A program made the translations under genes and the position numbers. A stretch of 64,000 nucleotides of DNA. It comes from Ustilago trichophora (lineage: Eukaryota; Basidiomycota; Ustilaginomycetes; Ustilaginales; Ustilaginaceae). Under the pieces are notes generated by a model. That model made no database searches and was not told the DNA's origin. It was given only the letters and a program-made list of their open reading frames with translations. Shown one piece after another: positions 7,910 to 19,040 of this stretch. How positions within the stretch are numbered: position 1 is the stretch's first letter; the number at the start of each line of letters is the position of its first letter. Where the stretch lies: positions 496,001 through 560,000 of the forward strand of contig OOIN01000035.1 in NCBI GenBank assembly GCA_900323505.1, given 5' to 3'.

Positions 7910-9451
7910 TTACCCACCATGCCTCTCGTTGGCCGAGCAGGTGGAGCGCAGCTGCGGCATAGGACGGACTGCTGGCACTTGCTTGTCAAATTGACCCACC
8001 ACGTTGCCGGGTGGATAGTACTCACAGACCACGTACATCGAGGCCTTGTTGTCGTTCGGGCTGTAGCCTTCCATGAAGTCCTTGCGCTGAGAGACGGCAC
8101 ACCCGACAAAGCGTGTGTCCTTCCACACAATTTGAGTCCAGTGACCATCGTCCTCGGCGAGATGAGGGTTTCGAGCCCAGTTGCGATCCTCGTCGAGGAA
8201 AGACATGACTGCGTTCTTCATACCTTCCATAGGATTGCTGTAGCAGGGATCGCCGAGTCCCATAGCAATATTCTCGCCCGAAGCGCAAAAGTGATCTTCA
8301 GAGTGACCGTATGCCTTGAGATCAGCCCAGCAAGCCGCCATGTTGGCGAGCTCAACATTCCATTGAAGTGGCTGCAGGCCGTAGCGAGCGCGTTCAGCAT
8401 TGTGCAGATCGAGTGCGGTCTTTGAGACGGGATCCAGAGCCTCCTGAGAGAACGGAGTGCTGAAGCGGTTGTCCTTGTCATTAGCCGTGTACTGCTGATC
8501 GTTGAAGGGGAAGCGACGGTTGCAAGTCTCGGCTTTGGCTGGACGACTCAAAGGCTGACCAACGGCTGGACTGACCGATAACTCGGCGTCAGTGGCTGGT
8601 GAGCGCGTCCACTGGACCTGGCCGTTGGCGAAAGGGGCTGCGTTGTCCGACTTCTCCGTGTTGCCGCTGATCACGTAACGGAACACATTCATGGAATGGC
8701 TGTACGAGGAAGATGACGAGGAGGAATGCGACTCGGTGCTGGAAGTATGCTTGGTGATTTTTCCATCTTTGTCCTCGGTCGAAGTCGTCTCTTGATGAGT
8801 AGAGTCGCTCGTGTGGTGCGTGTGGGTGGAATGGTCCTCGGTGTGGACCACAACTGGCTGCGGTTGTGGCTGTGGCTGTGGCTGTGGCTGCTTGGGGGCC
8901 GGCTGCTGGGCCGGCTTTTGAGGTTGAGAGTCCCGCTTTACCTGCTCTTCGTTCTGATGATCATGAGGCTGGTCTTGCTGCATACTGCCGTCATCTGTGC
9001 TGGCTGAGCTCGAGTCGGAATGGTCGGACGACGACCACGAAGTATGGGTTGTCTTGGTTGTTGATGTGGATTTCGTTGAGGAAGAGTGTGAAGACCACGA
9101 CCAGGACCACGATCGAGAAGGACCAGTCTGGTCAGACTTTGCCTTGACCTTCACATGCTGAACTCCGTTGCCACTAGGCAGATCCACTTCCTTGACTTGC
9201 TCTCGTCCACCTTGTTGTGCAGAGGCGGAAGAAAGCTCCTTGATCTGACCTTGCACGTATGACCCGAGCGTGTTGTTACTCTCTGGACAGTCTGCGTCCG
9301 CTCTCTTGACCATAAGTGCTCGTCGAATTCCGCGGTGCGCATGACGAGCGGATCGCGGAACGAAGCCAGCTGTAGCGGGCGTCGTGCTGCAAAATACGAC
9401 GTAGAGCATAGCGACCAGCGCCATGCCGAGAGCGGTCGTCAATCGTGCCAT
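7910..9451 (-). CDS. Secreted CAP-superfamily (PR-1/Pry-like) protein with a Ser/Thr-rich stalk
   Basis: A single exon of 513 codons. The ATG at 9451 starts a signal peptide (MARLTTALGMALVAMLYVVF, then CSTTPATAG). The frame opens 10 codons earlier with a TTG only. The C-terminal ~150 residues form a CAP domain: LHNAERARYGLQPLQWN, then CWADLKAYGHSEDHFCASGE, and the two signatures GHWTQIVWKDT and VCEYYPPGNVV. Six cysteines lie in or near it. Between signal and domain are ~330 residues rich in Ser, Thr, His and Lys, including a (QP) run near residue 200, likely a glycosylated stalk. CAP proteins of yeast (Pry1-3) bind and export sterols and fatty acids, and plant PR-1 and smut PR-1-like proteins act at the host interface. 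The CNYxP signature of PR-1 reads CEYYP here. It faces the Kex2-site protein gene across a shared 1.4-kb region. Confidence 0.87.
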   Translation of the reverse strand: MARLTTALGMALVAMLYVVFCSTTPATAGFVPRSARHAHRGIRRALMVKRADADCPESNNTLGSYVQGQIKELSSASAQQGGREQVKEVDLPSGNGVQHVKVKAKSDQTGPSRSWSWSWSSHSSSTKSTSTTKTTHTSWSSSDHSDSSSASTDDGSMQQDQPHDHQNEEQVKRDSQPQKPAQQPAPKQPQPQPQPQPQPVVVHTEDHSTHTHHTSDSTHQETTSTEDKDGKITKHTSSTESHSSSSSSSYSHSMNVFRYVISGNTEKSDNAAPFANGQVQWTRSPATDAELSVSPAVGQPLSRPAKAETCNRRFPFNDQQYTANDKDNRFSTPFSQEALDPVSKTALDLHNAERARYGLQPLQWNVELANMAACWADLKAYGHSEDHFCASGENIAMGLGDPCYSNPMEGMKNAVMSFLDEDRNWARNPHLAEDDGHWTQIVWKDTRFVGCAVSQRKDFMEGYSPNDNKASMYVVCEYYPPGNVVGQFDKQVPAVRPMPQLRSTCSANERHGG

Positions 9452-10866
9452 CGTACCCGGGGCTGCAGCCAGAAGAGCCAATATGCTGGAAGGAGAAAGT
9501 AGAGCTGAATGAGGAGCACCGGGGTATATGGGCTGAAGCTAAACTCGTGGCACGTTCTAGGAGGGGAGTCTGGGGGCGGTTTTGGGGGGAGTCTGGAGGG
9601 ACTCGACTGCACGACTTGACGCGTTGCGGTCAGCTTATACTCTATCAAGTGCTTTTTCTTGGATAATGAGAGCAGTATCTCTCTCGGCCAAGCTGAAAAC
9701 GGGCTCTTGATGAAACACTACTGGCTCTGTTGCCACTTCTTGGCTGCAGCGGCGAGGGGGGGACGCAGCTGCGATTAGCCCTTCAGCTGGATACGGCGCT
9801 TACAACTTCCCCGAGTGAATACAAAATGCTCAAGGAACGCCCCACATTGAGGTGTAAGAAACGCCCGGCCTTCGAGGTGGGGCCAATACTCGTGGGACTG
9901 ATGGACTGGCTGATGGGAAAGGTATGAGTCGAGGCTCGAGAGTGGATCTCGCTACAGCGTCTAGCACGATGTTTCCCCACCTTTATTGAGCGAGTGAGGA
10001 GGGCAACTGCTGTGATACAGGCGACATGCGGTGATGGTGGTTGAGATGAAAGCTATGTGGCTGCTTCACCTCAAAACAGGGCAACATCGGTCCGAATCGG
10101 TTGGTGGGTCCTAAAAGGCCAGGTTGTGTTACGTGGCCTCATTTCACACCACCGAGCCCTTCCCACCGAGCCTGTGCACCTTGAGCACACTGCCACTTTG
10201 CAGGACATTGCCGTGTTGCTCACGGCTCAATCGTCTACACCCACTCTCTTGAAGCATTTCAATTCGTTTTAGGGGCCAACTCGAGTGAAATGGTGAAGCC
10301 CACCCACTTCGGTCGATGCGTGGCGACTTCCGTGGCAACCTTGCTACGAACACCAGACGAGTCTCCAACTGAAGGAAGCCTCTCAGCTCAGCATCACCTA
10401 GTGTATCATGTCTTGTCACGATACGATGGCAGACGGCCAACACACTTTGCAGCTTGAAGATGACGGCAGCATCGCGGTGATATCAAGCGCCCTTACTGCA
10501 CTCGAGACCGTATTTCATCTCTTTGCAAGCGAGTGTTCGCTATTTGATCAGCGATGTGGTGAGCATAGGACCTCAGACTTCATTTCTGCAAAGCCACACA
10601 ACTTTGCCTTGCAGCAAAAGCCCTTCAGTGGGTTTCTTTGCGGATCCCTTACCGCTTGGTGGATCCCTCGCTCAGCTCTTGTGCTGGAACAGTCTACCCA
10701 CTGCTTGCACTTTTCTCTCTTCCACCATCATCGTTACGAGGCCTTCTCCTTATACCTCGAGGGATCCATCACAAAATCTAGACACAAGTTACGGATAGAT
10801 ACAGCACATTCCTTTGCAGAGGCGGGCCTCATATTCAATCACTCCGCCAGCAGTGACAAGCTCGTC
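9452..10866. promoter_or_regulatory. Divergent 1.4-kb region between two secreted-protein genes
   Basis: The start codons of the CAP protein (minus) and the Kex2-site protein (plus) lie at its two ends, so both promoters must be here. An open frame in phase with the Kex2-site protein extends back to 10408, but the sequence before 10867 shows no protein-like composition and would bury the signal peptide. I see no repeat or defined site. Confidence 0.45.
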
Positions 10867-13800
10867 ATGCGGATCGAGCTGTTGCTCTTCTTCTGCCTGG
10901 CTTGCCTGGCCTTCACGGCACAGGCAGCTCCAGAGTCGGAGAAGGATGCGCTGCTTGAGCAAAAATTAAAGCCGCGCCAAGGCGAAGGCGAAGGCGAAGG
11001 TAAAGGCAAGCAACACAAACCGGACAAAGCGCATCACCGTCAGCACCACCGCAAACACCACGGCTCAAACCGCCTTGACCATGCTTCAAGCATCAAACAC
11101 ACTCGCGCCGCGCCACTGATGGGTGCTGAGGCAACTGGAGCCGCTGAAGAAGCTGGAAGACGCCTTCTTTCGCAAGATCACCTTCTCGACGAGCTTCGAA
11201 ACGAAGTCACTGCAGCCGAAAATGACTATCGTCAGCTACTCAAGAGCAGAAAGCACGAAATGCAGGTCGCAGATTCTCTCCACATCGCCACGACTGGCAA
11301 ATTGCCGCCCAAGTTCCCGACTATCACTGTGAGTATCCTAGAATTGAAAGTATCGACCTGTGTTCTCGCGCTGACGAGGCGCCTTTCTACGGTCTGTGTT
11401 TCGTGCTTCATGTATCTTTAGAGAATTGGTAGTGCTCTCGGTCTCTCCTCGGCTGTCCTCAACGTTATCAACTTTATGTTTGCAGTCAAGTCAACAGCGT
11501 TGGCGACGGATCAGTTCGCGCCCCCTCCCATCCCGCCGACGCTCATAGATACCGCTGTGCGTTGGGACGGACATCAACACATCCTCCTGCCTCCGCCAAG
11601 CGATGGCAAAGGCGGCTTCGTTGATCTGGGAAGGCGTAGTCTCAACGAAGACACTAAGCCTAAGGATGGCGCCCACAACAATTTGAAGAAGCGCAGCCTT
11701 GCGGAGCCATCCAGCCTATCGCCGCATGCGCACAGGCGTATGATCAAACGCAAAAAGCCTCTGACCTCGGAAGAGCCCCAATCGATCGCAGAACGAGGCG
11801 ATCCTCACAAGCTGGCTAAGCGATGGGTCGTTTCAGCAGTTGTAGGAATGGCTCTCGGAGCAGCTCTTGCCCCTGGTCTTCCTTCGATGGTCACTGGAAA
11901 GTGGAAGGCGGAGGTTGACAAGCCACCTTTCGATCCTTATAATCCTGACATCCTCAAGCAAAAGGACCCTTTCCTTGCTGCAGCGGCTACCCCCGATCAA
12001 GCCTTGCCCATGCCTCCCCTTCAGGCCCCTCCTCCGCGCTTCCCTCTCAACGCACCTCCCAATCTCGGCAAGGTCATTTTCCCGAGCTATCCTAACACCT
12101 TTCCTGGGACCAACAACCTGCAGCAACAGCCTCCGTTCGATGCCTATTCGCGCCAGAACAATGCGCCCGGACCCGGATATTCTTACGGCGGGGGAAGCTC
12201 CCGCTCATCCACTCCAGCCGACAGTCAGCCTGTTCTTCGCAAGCGAGCAGTCGAGTCGGACGCCAAGGCCGATGGCAAGCATGAAAAGGCTTCGTCGCCG
12301 TCGCACCTTGACAAGCGCTTTCTGTTTAGCGGCGGTCCAGGCTCGAAACTCGCCGGTGCCGTCACTGTTGGCAGCATCGTTCCTCTTGTATGGGGCAGCG
12401 TTACGCATGCAAGGTGGCGAACCATGAACCCCCGTGATCGCGAAATTCTGAAGGATCTGGACGACAAGCCAACGTACGGCGCGGTGGGTGTACCCGGTCG
12501 TATACCTGGACAGCTCGCGACCAACGCCATGCCCGGTTATGCTGACTACATCGCTCGCCTCCAGTCCTATCAGGCAAAACAGCAGGCTACGGCTCAAGCA
12601 GCTGCGCAAGACCAATATCTGACAACTCAGGCAATGCAGTTGCGCGAATACCAGCAGAATCGACTTGCACAGACAAGTACTGCTTACACAAGCAATGGGG
12701 CGTCGAGCGAGCCTGTGCTGCGAAAACGTGACACTGTTTGCTCACAATCGTCGCATGGCACGGACTGCCATGACAACCGCCAGACCCGGCTAGACAAACG
12801 AGGCAATTGGCTGGCGATGGGAGGTCTGATTCTCGCCGGACTCGGTTTGGGTTATGCCCAATCTGCAACACAGTTCCCCACGGACCGTGACGAAGAGAAA
12901 GACGCCAAGAAGCGCGAGATGAGAAAGCAGCAAGAGGCACAGGCGCAGGCCGCCCAGCAACAGCAACAGGGAGGCGGCGGCTATCCGCAAGACCCCAACG
13001 CGATGGGGGGTGGCGGTGCTGCTGATCCTTTCGCTGGCATGCAGATTTCAGGAACTCCTCTTGGCAGCGGTGGAGGAGATCCCTCGGCAAATGCCCCATC
13101 TTATCCTTCATGGGGTAGCGACTCAGCCCCGGCTTACGGCGGTGGTGCCGGCTCTTCTGGCGCTGGCGCAGGAGCGTATGGCTCCACCCAGATCTACGAC
13201 ACCACTGGCGCAGGTGGGTACGGCTCGTCTGCTTCTGGATACGGCTCGTCCGCCGCGACTTACAGCGCTGGCAATACTGGTGCTAGTGCATATGGCCCTT
13301 CTCCGGTCTATGGCTCTGGCGGGTCGCTCGCAGCCTCCCTCGATGCAGCTGCAGGCTTGTCCAATTCGGCCGGCGGTGGAACCAGCAGTAACAGGCTCAG
13401 GAAGCGAGATACCTCTGATGCTTCCAAGCCACTCGCAAACGACAAGGCTCGCTCTTCGGGTCACAAGCTGAATGTGCGATCGCTGTCAAAGCGCACGCCT
13501 GGTTTCGCCAATGCACTTTCCATCGGTGGAACGACCATGTTCGTTGGAACTCTGCTCGGCAATGTGTTTGTATCGAGCAAGCAGAAATCCAAGCCCGTGC
13601 CTCTCGTTACGCCCAACGCCGATACTCGCGGACCCATGCCCATTGGCGGCGACATGTACACTGCCTACCTCGAATCCAAGAGGGCCGGTCAGATGGCGGC
13701 CCCTGGGCAGGGCGGCGTTGGCGCAGGTGGTCTTGGAATGGCTGCCGGCACACCCGCGTCGATCAATGATGGAGCTGCAGCGCCTGCCTATTCTCCAACG

Positions 13801-14655
13801 TATGGTGGCTCCTCGTATGGTGGCTCCCTGTATGGCGGCTCTTTGTACAGCGGCGGGGGCTCTTCGCTTGCAGACACAAGCACTTACTCCACCACTTCCT
13901 ATGCAACCACCCCAGGCAGCTCGTATCCTCAGCAGGACACGTCTGGAGTTGGAGGTTCTGATGCCGTTCTCAAGAAGCGATCCATTCTCACAAAGCGATC
14001 CCTGTCCTTGGATGCCGACGCGCTGCGCAAGCGTTCTCCGCTGGGTGCTCTTGCGGAGGTGGGATCAGCGGCTTCAATCTTGAGCAAAGCACCCACAATG
14101 CTCGAGGCTGGAACCGGTGCAGCCTCGCTTCTCAGCAAAGCACCTGCCATGACAGAGCTTGGAGCCGGTGCAGTTTCGAGGCTCGGCGCAGCTAGTCGAC
14201 TCAGCGGTCTTTCCGGCTATGGAAGCAGTGCTGCCGGGCTGGCTCGTAGCGGTGCGTATGCTTCCGAGGTCGGCCTGAGCAGTTTCGGCCGCTCCTCGTT
14301 GGCGGCTGAAAACACTTATGCCCGCTTGTTCAGACCTGGCCAAGCAGCATGGGGATCTGCCAGCCCAGCGATGGCCTCGAGCTTCCGCGGCGCTGGTGGC
14401 GCGGGTGTACCCGCCACGATGGAAGACCTCTATGCCACTTTCGGCAGATCTGCTTCCGCCCGCACGGGCTACCAAGGATTCTCTCGGCAGCAAATCATGG
14501 AAGCAGAGCAAAGAGCCGCTATGGCTGGCCAAAAGGGTCTTGCCGGACAGGAAGTCGCCGGCGACGTTCCAAAGCCGGGCATGGACGGCAAAAAAGTCAT
14601 GAGCGTCCTCGGCACTAGTGCTGGTGCAAGTATGATGTTCAACGGTATCGGCTAA
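10867..14655 (+). CDS. Secretory protein with repeated Kex2 sites and hydrophobic glycine-rich segments, function unknown
   Basis: Two exons, 10867-11328 and 11422-14655, joined in phase 0 by a 93-bp GTGAGT...TTAG intron, give 1231 residues. The ATG at 10867 opens a clear signal peptide (MRIELLLFFCLACLAFTAQA). After it come a Gly/Glu/Lys repeat, a His-rich stretch and a helical region. The rest is built from repeating blocks. Each has a [VR]L[RK]KR site (residues 245, 429, 590, 816 and 1007), a polar spacer, a second LDKR/LAKR/LSKR-type site (288, 453, 614, 845 and 1025), a hydrophobic segment with small residues such as WVVSAVVGMALGAALAPG or GNWLAMGGLILAGLGLGYA, and then a Gly/Ser/Tyr/Gln-rich linker. 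Lys-Arg is the Kex2 cleavage signal, so the product is probably cut in the Golgi into several hydrophobic peptides. I do not recognise it as a named family. It could instead be a multi-pass wall or membrane protein. Confidence 0.8.
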
Positions 14656-15939
14656 GTCGTCTAAACTCTTGTCTTCAAAAAGCTTGTCCTGTCTCGTCTC
14701 TGCTTCTACATCCGATCCTGTCCATATCTTTTTCACTGACCGATCTCCCTTAAACTTACTACCATTCCCACATTCTTTTGACCATCACTTTTGAAACTCA
14801 CTTTCCTTCCATACCAAGTTGTGGCTCTCGACATGGCCAGCTTCATACGCTCGCTCCTTGTTGGCGACCCTCACAGTCTTTCGTGGTCTTGCTAAAAACT
14901 TGAAACACAGTCCTTTCCTGATCGAGTTGTTTGTGTGAATCTTTTACAGAACGTTTCCAATGCTGCGTCATTACATGTATTGGCTTGCACTGCAAACTGG
15001 ACATCTGCAGCCGCCATGCGTCCTTTGAGTCCAAGCGGAGAAGAGAAGCAAAAGGGGAGTGAAAATTGGGGAGGGATGTACAGCAATTGGGTAGTGTGCA
15101 TCGACCTTTGGGCTTGTTTTAACCTAGTCGACACACGACCATAAATATTGCTCTTTTGGTTCTATCTAGGCTTACTTTTTGACCCCAAAAAATCAAATCT
15201 TGTTTAACCTATTAGCCTACGATCCACCCCGAGGGATGAAGAGGCTAGGTTATGGGGCTTCGAAAGAGCCAACCGTCTTCCTCACGCACCACTTGGATGC
15301 GGTTGGGTAAGACGATGGGAAGAGGAAAAGGAGTGGAGATGGAAGAAGGAAAAGAGGAGCTCAACTGATGGATTGAGGGCGTGCGAGGTGGTCAAATGTG
15401 ATTCATGGAAGTATACTGGGCTGGATCTTAAGCGATGAGAAGTTGGACGTGATGGTTTGAGTTGCGAAGGCTAGGAAAGGGCGAAAAAAGGAAAGTCGAG
15501 ACGAATCGTGAATGGGGATTGGGCGTGTCGAGAGGGACGAAGGGCTGTGCACGTGCAGGAAACGATGGTGAATACCAAGGATCGATGGACCATTCACAAA
15601 GACGGCTTTTGTTGATGATGGTAGGAAGGAGGGACGAAGAAAAAGAAAAGCTGATTTTGACCTTTCTTCCGAGCTCAATTTTTCAGAAGAAAGGTCACGC
15701 TGGAAGAAAAAGAAAAAATACAGCTGCGGGCTGCACGGGTGATTATGTAATCAATCCATCGCTCTCCTCGAGCCGCAGCTCACATCCACACTCGACACAA
15801 GAATGTAGAGGGAGAGCTTCATTCCTCGTCACAAATGCTCAGCACAGTCTGCGTCTCTCGGCTTGGACAAGCTATGAAGATGGGGCTTGCATGACATAAT
15901 CTTTTGTAGTGTACAGAAACGACTTTGGGAGAGGATGGA
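14656..15939. other. Gene-free convergent region between the Kex2-site protein and THR4
   Basis: It carries the 3' ends of two convergent genes. ORFs in both orientations are short, lack ATG context or family signatures, and show low-complexity Ser/Arg composition. I see no RNA gene. Confidence 0.4.
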
Positions 15940-17646
15940 TCACACGCTGGCGGTGTTGGCACCCACCGCTCGAGCCTTGACGACCTCCGCCTGGCTCTCG
16001 ACGACCTTCTTGACGGCATTAACGAGGCCCTCTACACCTGTGGCACCTTCTGGCTTGACATTGATGACACGCCTCTCCTTCTCGAGCAAGCCGACCATCT
16101 CCTTGGGGAGCACGTCGCGTTCAAAGTCGAACTGGGCACCGGCGGATTCCAGGCTGGATGTGACTGCCTCTGCAAATTTGGCGGGGTGAGCTGTGGAGAG
16201 GACGATCTGGTGTGGTTTCGAGCCGGAAGAGGCGACGACGTTGGCGGCAGCTTTGAATCCGACAGCTGTGTGAGGGTCGACGAGATATGATCCGCTGGGG
16301 TAGGCTTGGGTGGGCTTGCGAGTGAAGTATTCGAGGACGGTGTCGCGAATTTCGGAGTCGGATACTCGCTCAGCGGCAAAGTCGCGACGTGCGAGGGCGA
16401 GCTGGGCATCATCGACCACCATGCGTCCTTCAGTCTTGAGTGAGTGCATCCACGAAGCAAGTTGCTTGCCTGCTGCCTCCTCCTTTTCGACTTGCGACAG
16501 GGAAGAATTGGCCGAGGACTGCGATTCGTATGCAATGTACCAGAGGAGACGCTCAAAGTTGGACGAGACGAGAATGTCCATGGCGGGTGAGAGAGTGGCA
16601 CGGACGCCGCCTTGCTGTGCGCCGTCAGAGGAGCCTTGCGCTGGCTCGGTCTGTGCCGAAGAGGCGACGTTGGTAGGGGAAGCAGAGGACTTTTCGTATC
16701 GTCCCGTGGCCCAGAATCGCTGGAGGATATCGTTCTCGTTGGTGGCGACGACAAGACGGGATACGGGCAGACCCATACGTTTGGCGTAGTATCCGGCGAG
16801 GATGTCACCAAAGTTACCGGTGGGGACGACAAACTCGAGATCCTTAGGTGTGGGCTCGGAAGCGGACAGGCCGAGCTGCTTGCGGAAGCTAAAGTATGCG
16901 GAAAAGTAGTAGACGATCTGCGCGAGGATACGGGCCCAGTTGATCGAATTGACGGCACCGAGGCGGTGTTTGGCGTTGAAGTCGGCATCGGAGAAGAGGG
17001 CTTTGACGACGTCCTGGCAGTCGTCGAAAGTTCCTTGCACGGAGACGTTGTGTACGTTGTCGTCGAGGACGGTAGTCATCTGAGCCTCCTGGATGGGGCT
17101 GACACGGCCATCGGGGAAGAGGATGAAGATGGAAATGTCCTCCTTGGAGCGGACGCCCTGAATGGCAGCAGAACCAGTGTCACCCGAGGTAGCGCCAACG
17201 ATGGTGAGCTTCTCGCGCTGATCCTCGGGCTTGCCCTTGTTGCGGCGCTGGAGAAAGTATTCGAAGAGATTACCGAGAAGCTGAAGGGCAACATCCTTGA
17301 AAGCGAAGGTAGGGCCGTGCCAGAGCTCAAGACACCACTCCTTGTCATCGAGACGGACGAGCGGTGTAGTGTCCTGGTGTCGGAAGGTAGAGTAGGACTT
17401 GTTGATGACCTGTTGGAGGTCGGCGGATGGGATACCACCCTGGGCTGGGTCCTCGGGAATGTATAGGGAGAGGACTCGGTGCGAGAGCTCGGGGAAGGAG
17501 AGGTTGGCCCACTCGGATTCCCAGTTGGCTGGAAGCTGAGGAACCTCGGCAGGGATGAAGAGACCTCCGTTGGGGGCGAGACCGGTGAGTACGGCTTCCT
17601 CAAAGGTGAGGCGCTCGCTGCCGCCTCTTGTGCTAAGGTACTTCAT
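15940..17646 (-). CDS. THR4: Threonine synthase
   Basis: A single exon of 568 codons. The ATG at 17646 (MKYLSTRGGSERLTFEEAVL) matches the usual fungal start. The frame stays open 39 codons further upstream, but that extension is not protein-like. The pyridoxal-phosphate lysine is K117 in HGPTFAFKDVALQLLGN. The phosphate-binding region GATSGDTGSAAIQG and the motif FVVPTGNFGDILAGYYAKRM are both intact. The enzyme converts O-phosphohomoserine to threonine, the last step of threonine biosynthesis, in the cytosol. Its length is a little above the ~514 residues of yeast Thr4, the excess being Ser/Ala-rich loops near residues 340-360 and 390-400. It is convergent with the Kex2-site protein gene. Confidence 0.97.
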   Translation of the reverse strand: MKYLSTRGGSERLTFEEAVLTGLAPNGGLFIPAEVPQLPANWESEWANLSFPELSHRVLSLYIPEDPAQGGIPSADLQQVINKSYSTFRHQDTTPLVRLDDKEWCLELWHGPTFAFKDVALQLLGNLFEYFLQRRNKGKPEDQREKLTIVGATSGDTGSAAIQGVRSKEDISIFILFPDGRVSPIQEAQMTTVLDDNVHNVSVQGTFDDCQDVVKALFSDADFNAKHRLGAVNSINWARILAQIVYYFSAYFSFRKQLGLSASEPTPKDLEFVVPTGNFGDILAGYYAKRMGLPVSRLVVATNENDILQRFWATGRYEKSSASPTNVASSAQTEPAQGSSDGAQQGGVRATLSPAMDILVSSNFERLLWYIAYESQSSANSSLSQVEKEEAAGKQLASWMHSLKTEGRMVVDDAQLALARRDFAAERVSDSEIRDTVLEYFTRKPTQAYPSGSYLVDPHTAVGFKAAANVVASSGSKPHQIVLSTAHPAKFAEAVTSSLESAGAQFDFERDVLPKEMVGLLEKERRVINVKPEGATGVEGLVNAVKKVVESQAEVVKARAVGANTASV

Positions 17647-19011
17647 GCTCGCTGTGATCGATGTTGAGTGTTGGTAGGGATGGTGACAAAGTGGTGGATA
17701 GATGGCCTCGAGACGGTGTTCAGGGTGGGGGTTGTTGCGAAGGATGATTGGATGTGAGAGCACGTTTCGTGCATGGACTGATTAGAGCTGTGTGCGAGTG
17801 TGTGAGTCACTTTCTGAACACTTTCTTCCTGCAGCAGAAGCACAAGCAGCGGTCAACCTTTTGCACGGACATTCTCCAAAGAAGTTATCTCGCACGTGAC
17901 AGTACGAAGCTTGGGATCTTCTTGTTGTAGCTGCCCGATGTTTTTTGCCGATTGCAACCCAATTTTGTGAAATGGGGATTTTTATTTTTATTTTATTTTA
18001 TTCTTTTTTTCCTTTTTCTTTTCGAGTCGCTGTTTTCATATAACGGCCTCTGAGTCCAAGTGGATCTGCAGACAATCATTCCGTTCATGGTACATGACTC
18101 GGTCGGAAATGTGCCTGAGATTGCGGTCTGTAGAGATGCTTGAAGTTGCAGGATGAATGCAGGATGATCTTCGAGACAAGGTGGGAAAAGTGGCGAATGC
18201 AAAGCACTGCAACGCATCGCAACCCGACTGGTATTTCCGACAACTGCAGTAGTGGCAACTGTGTGGCAGTGCCGTGCGTCACAACTACATTGCGCATCGT
18301 ATCCTCCTTATGGAGGATGCATGGCGCCAAACAAGTCGCGAATGCTCGAGCGACACCGAAAGGCGAGCTCAAGCTCAGGGAACATTCGAGATGTGGTGAC
18401 GTGCAGAGAGGCGAAGAAGGTCTGTTCTCGGTTGAAAGTGCCGGGCTCTTCCTGTCAAACAAGTCTTTTGACCGTTGACCATGTGCCACATCGAGGCTCG
18501 AGTCGGCCAGTTCGGGTTGAAACGTCACGTGTGATGAAGTCTGAAGCAAGAAGGACGTTTCCCCCGCGGGGTACAGTCAGGGAGGACCTGATTGGTGTTG
18601 ATACGAGGGTTGAGACAAGGTAAAGACCCATATGGGTCGAAATGTCGAGACGGAATGACACATCCACGAGATAGAAGCGCGCTCGGCGTTCAGCGGTATT
18701 GGGGACAGAACGGCGACAAAATTTGCGTCAATGCGGCCAAAGCAACGAGGGACCGCCGAACAAATAGGCTCGGCGTTGCTGTTCCGCTGCCATAGATATG
18801 CCTCGGCCTCGGTGCGTTGTGTTCAACGTCTTGGAGTGGCGCTGACACCTCGCCGGATATGGACACTAGCCAGCCGATCGCTTCTACCGGAACCTGCTGC
18901 GGTTGTAGACGTGAACGTCACCCGTGATACGCCGCCCGTGGACAAAATATTGCAAATATCTCGCAAAGCTACAGGGCGTACCGATAAGGATCACGTCTAG
19001 CGGCTCTCTTG

Positions 19012-19040
19012 TCGCATCGCATCGCATCGCAGCGCATCGT
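19012..19040. repeat. Short (CGCAT)n tandem array
   Basis: Five head-to-tail CGCAT units, the last interrupted by an AGCG variant, in non-coding sequence. Confidence 0.75.

Noticed and set aside
10408..10866. In-frame upstream extension of the Kex2-site protein
   Set aside because: It would bury a clear signal peptide beginning at 10867, and the extension is not protein-like.
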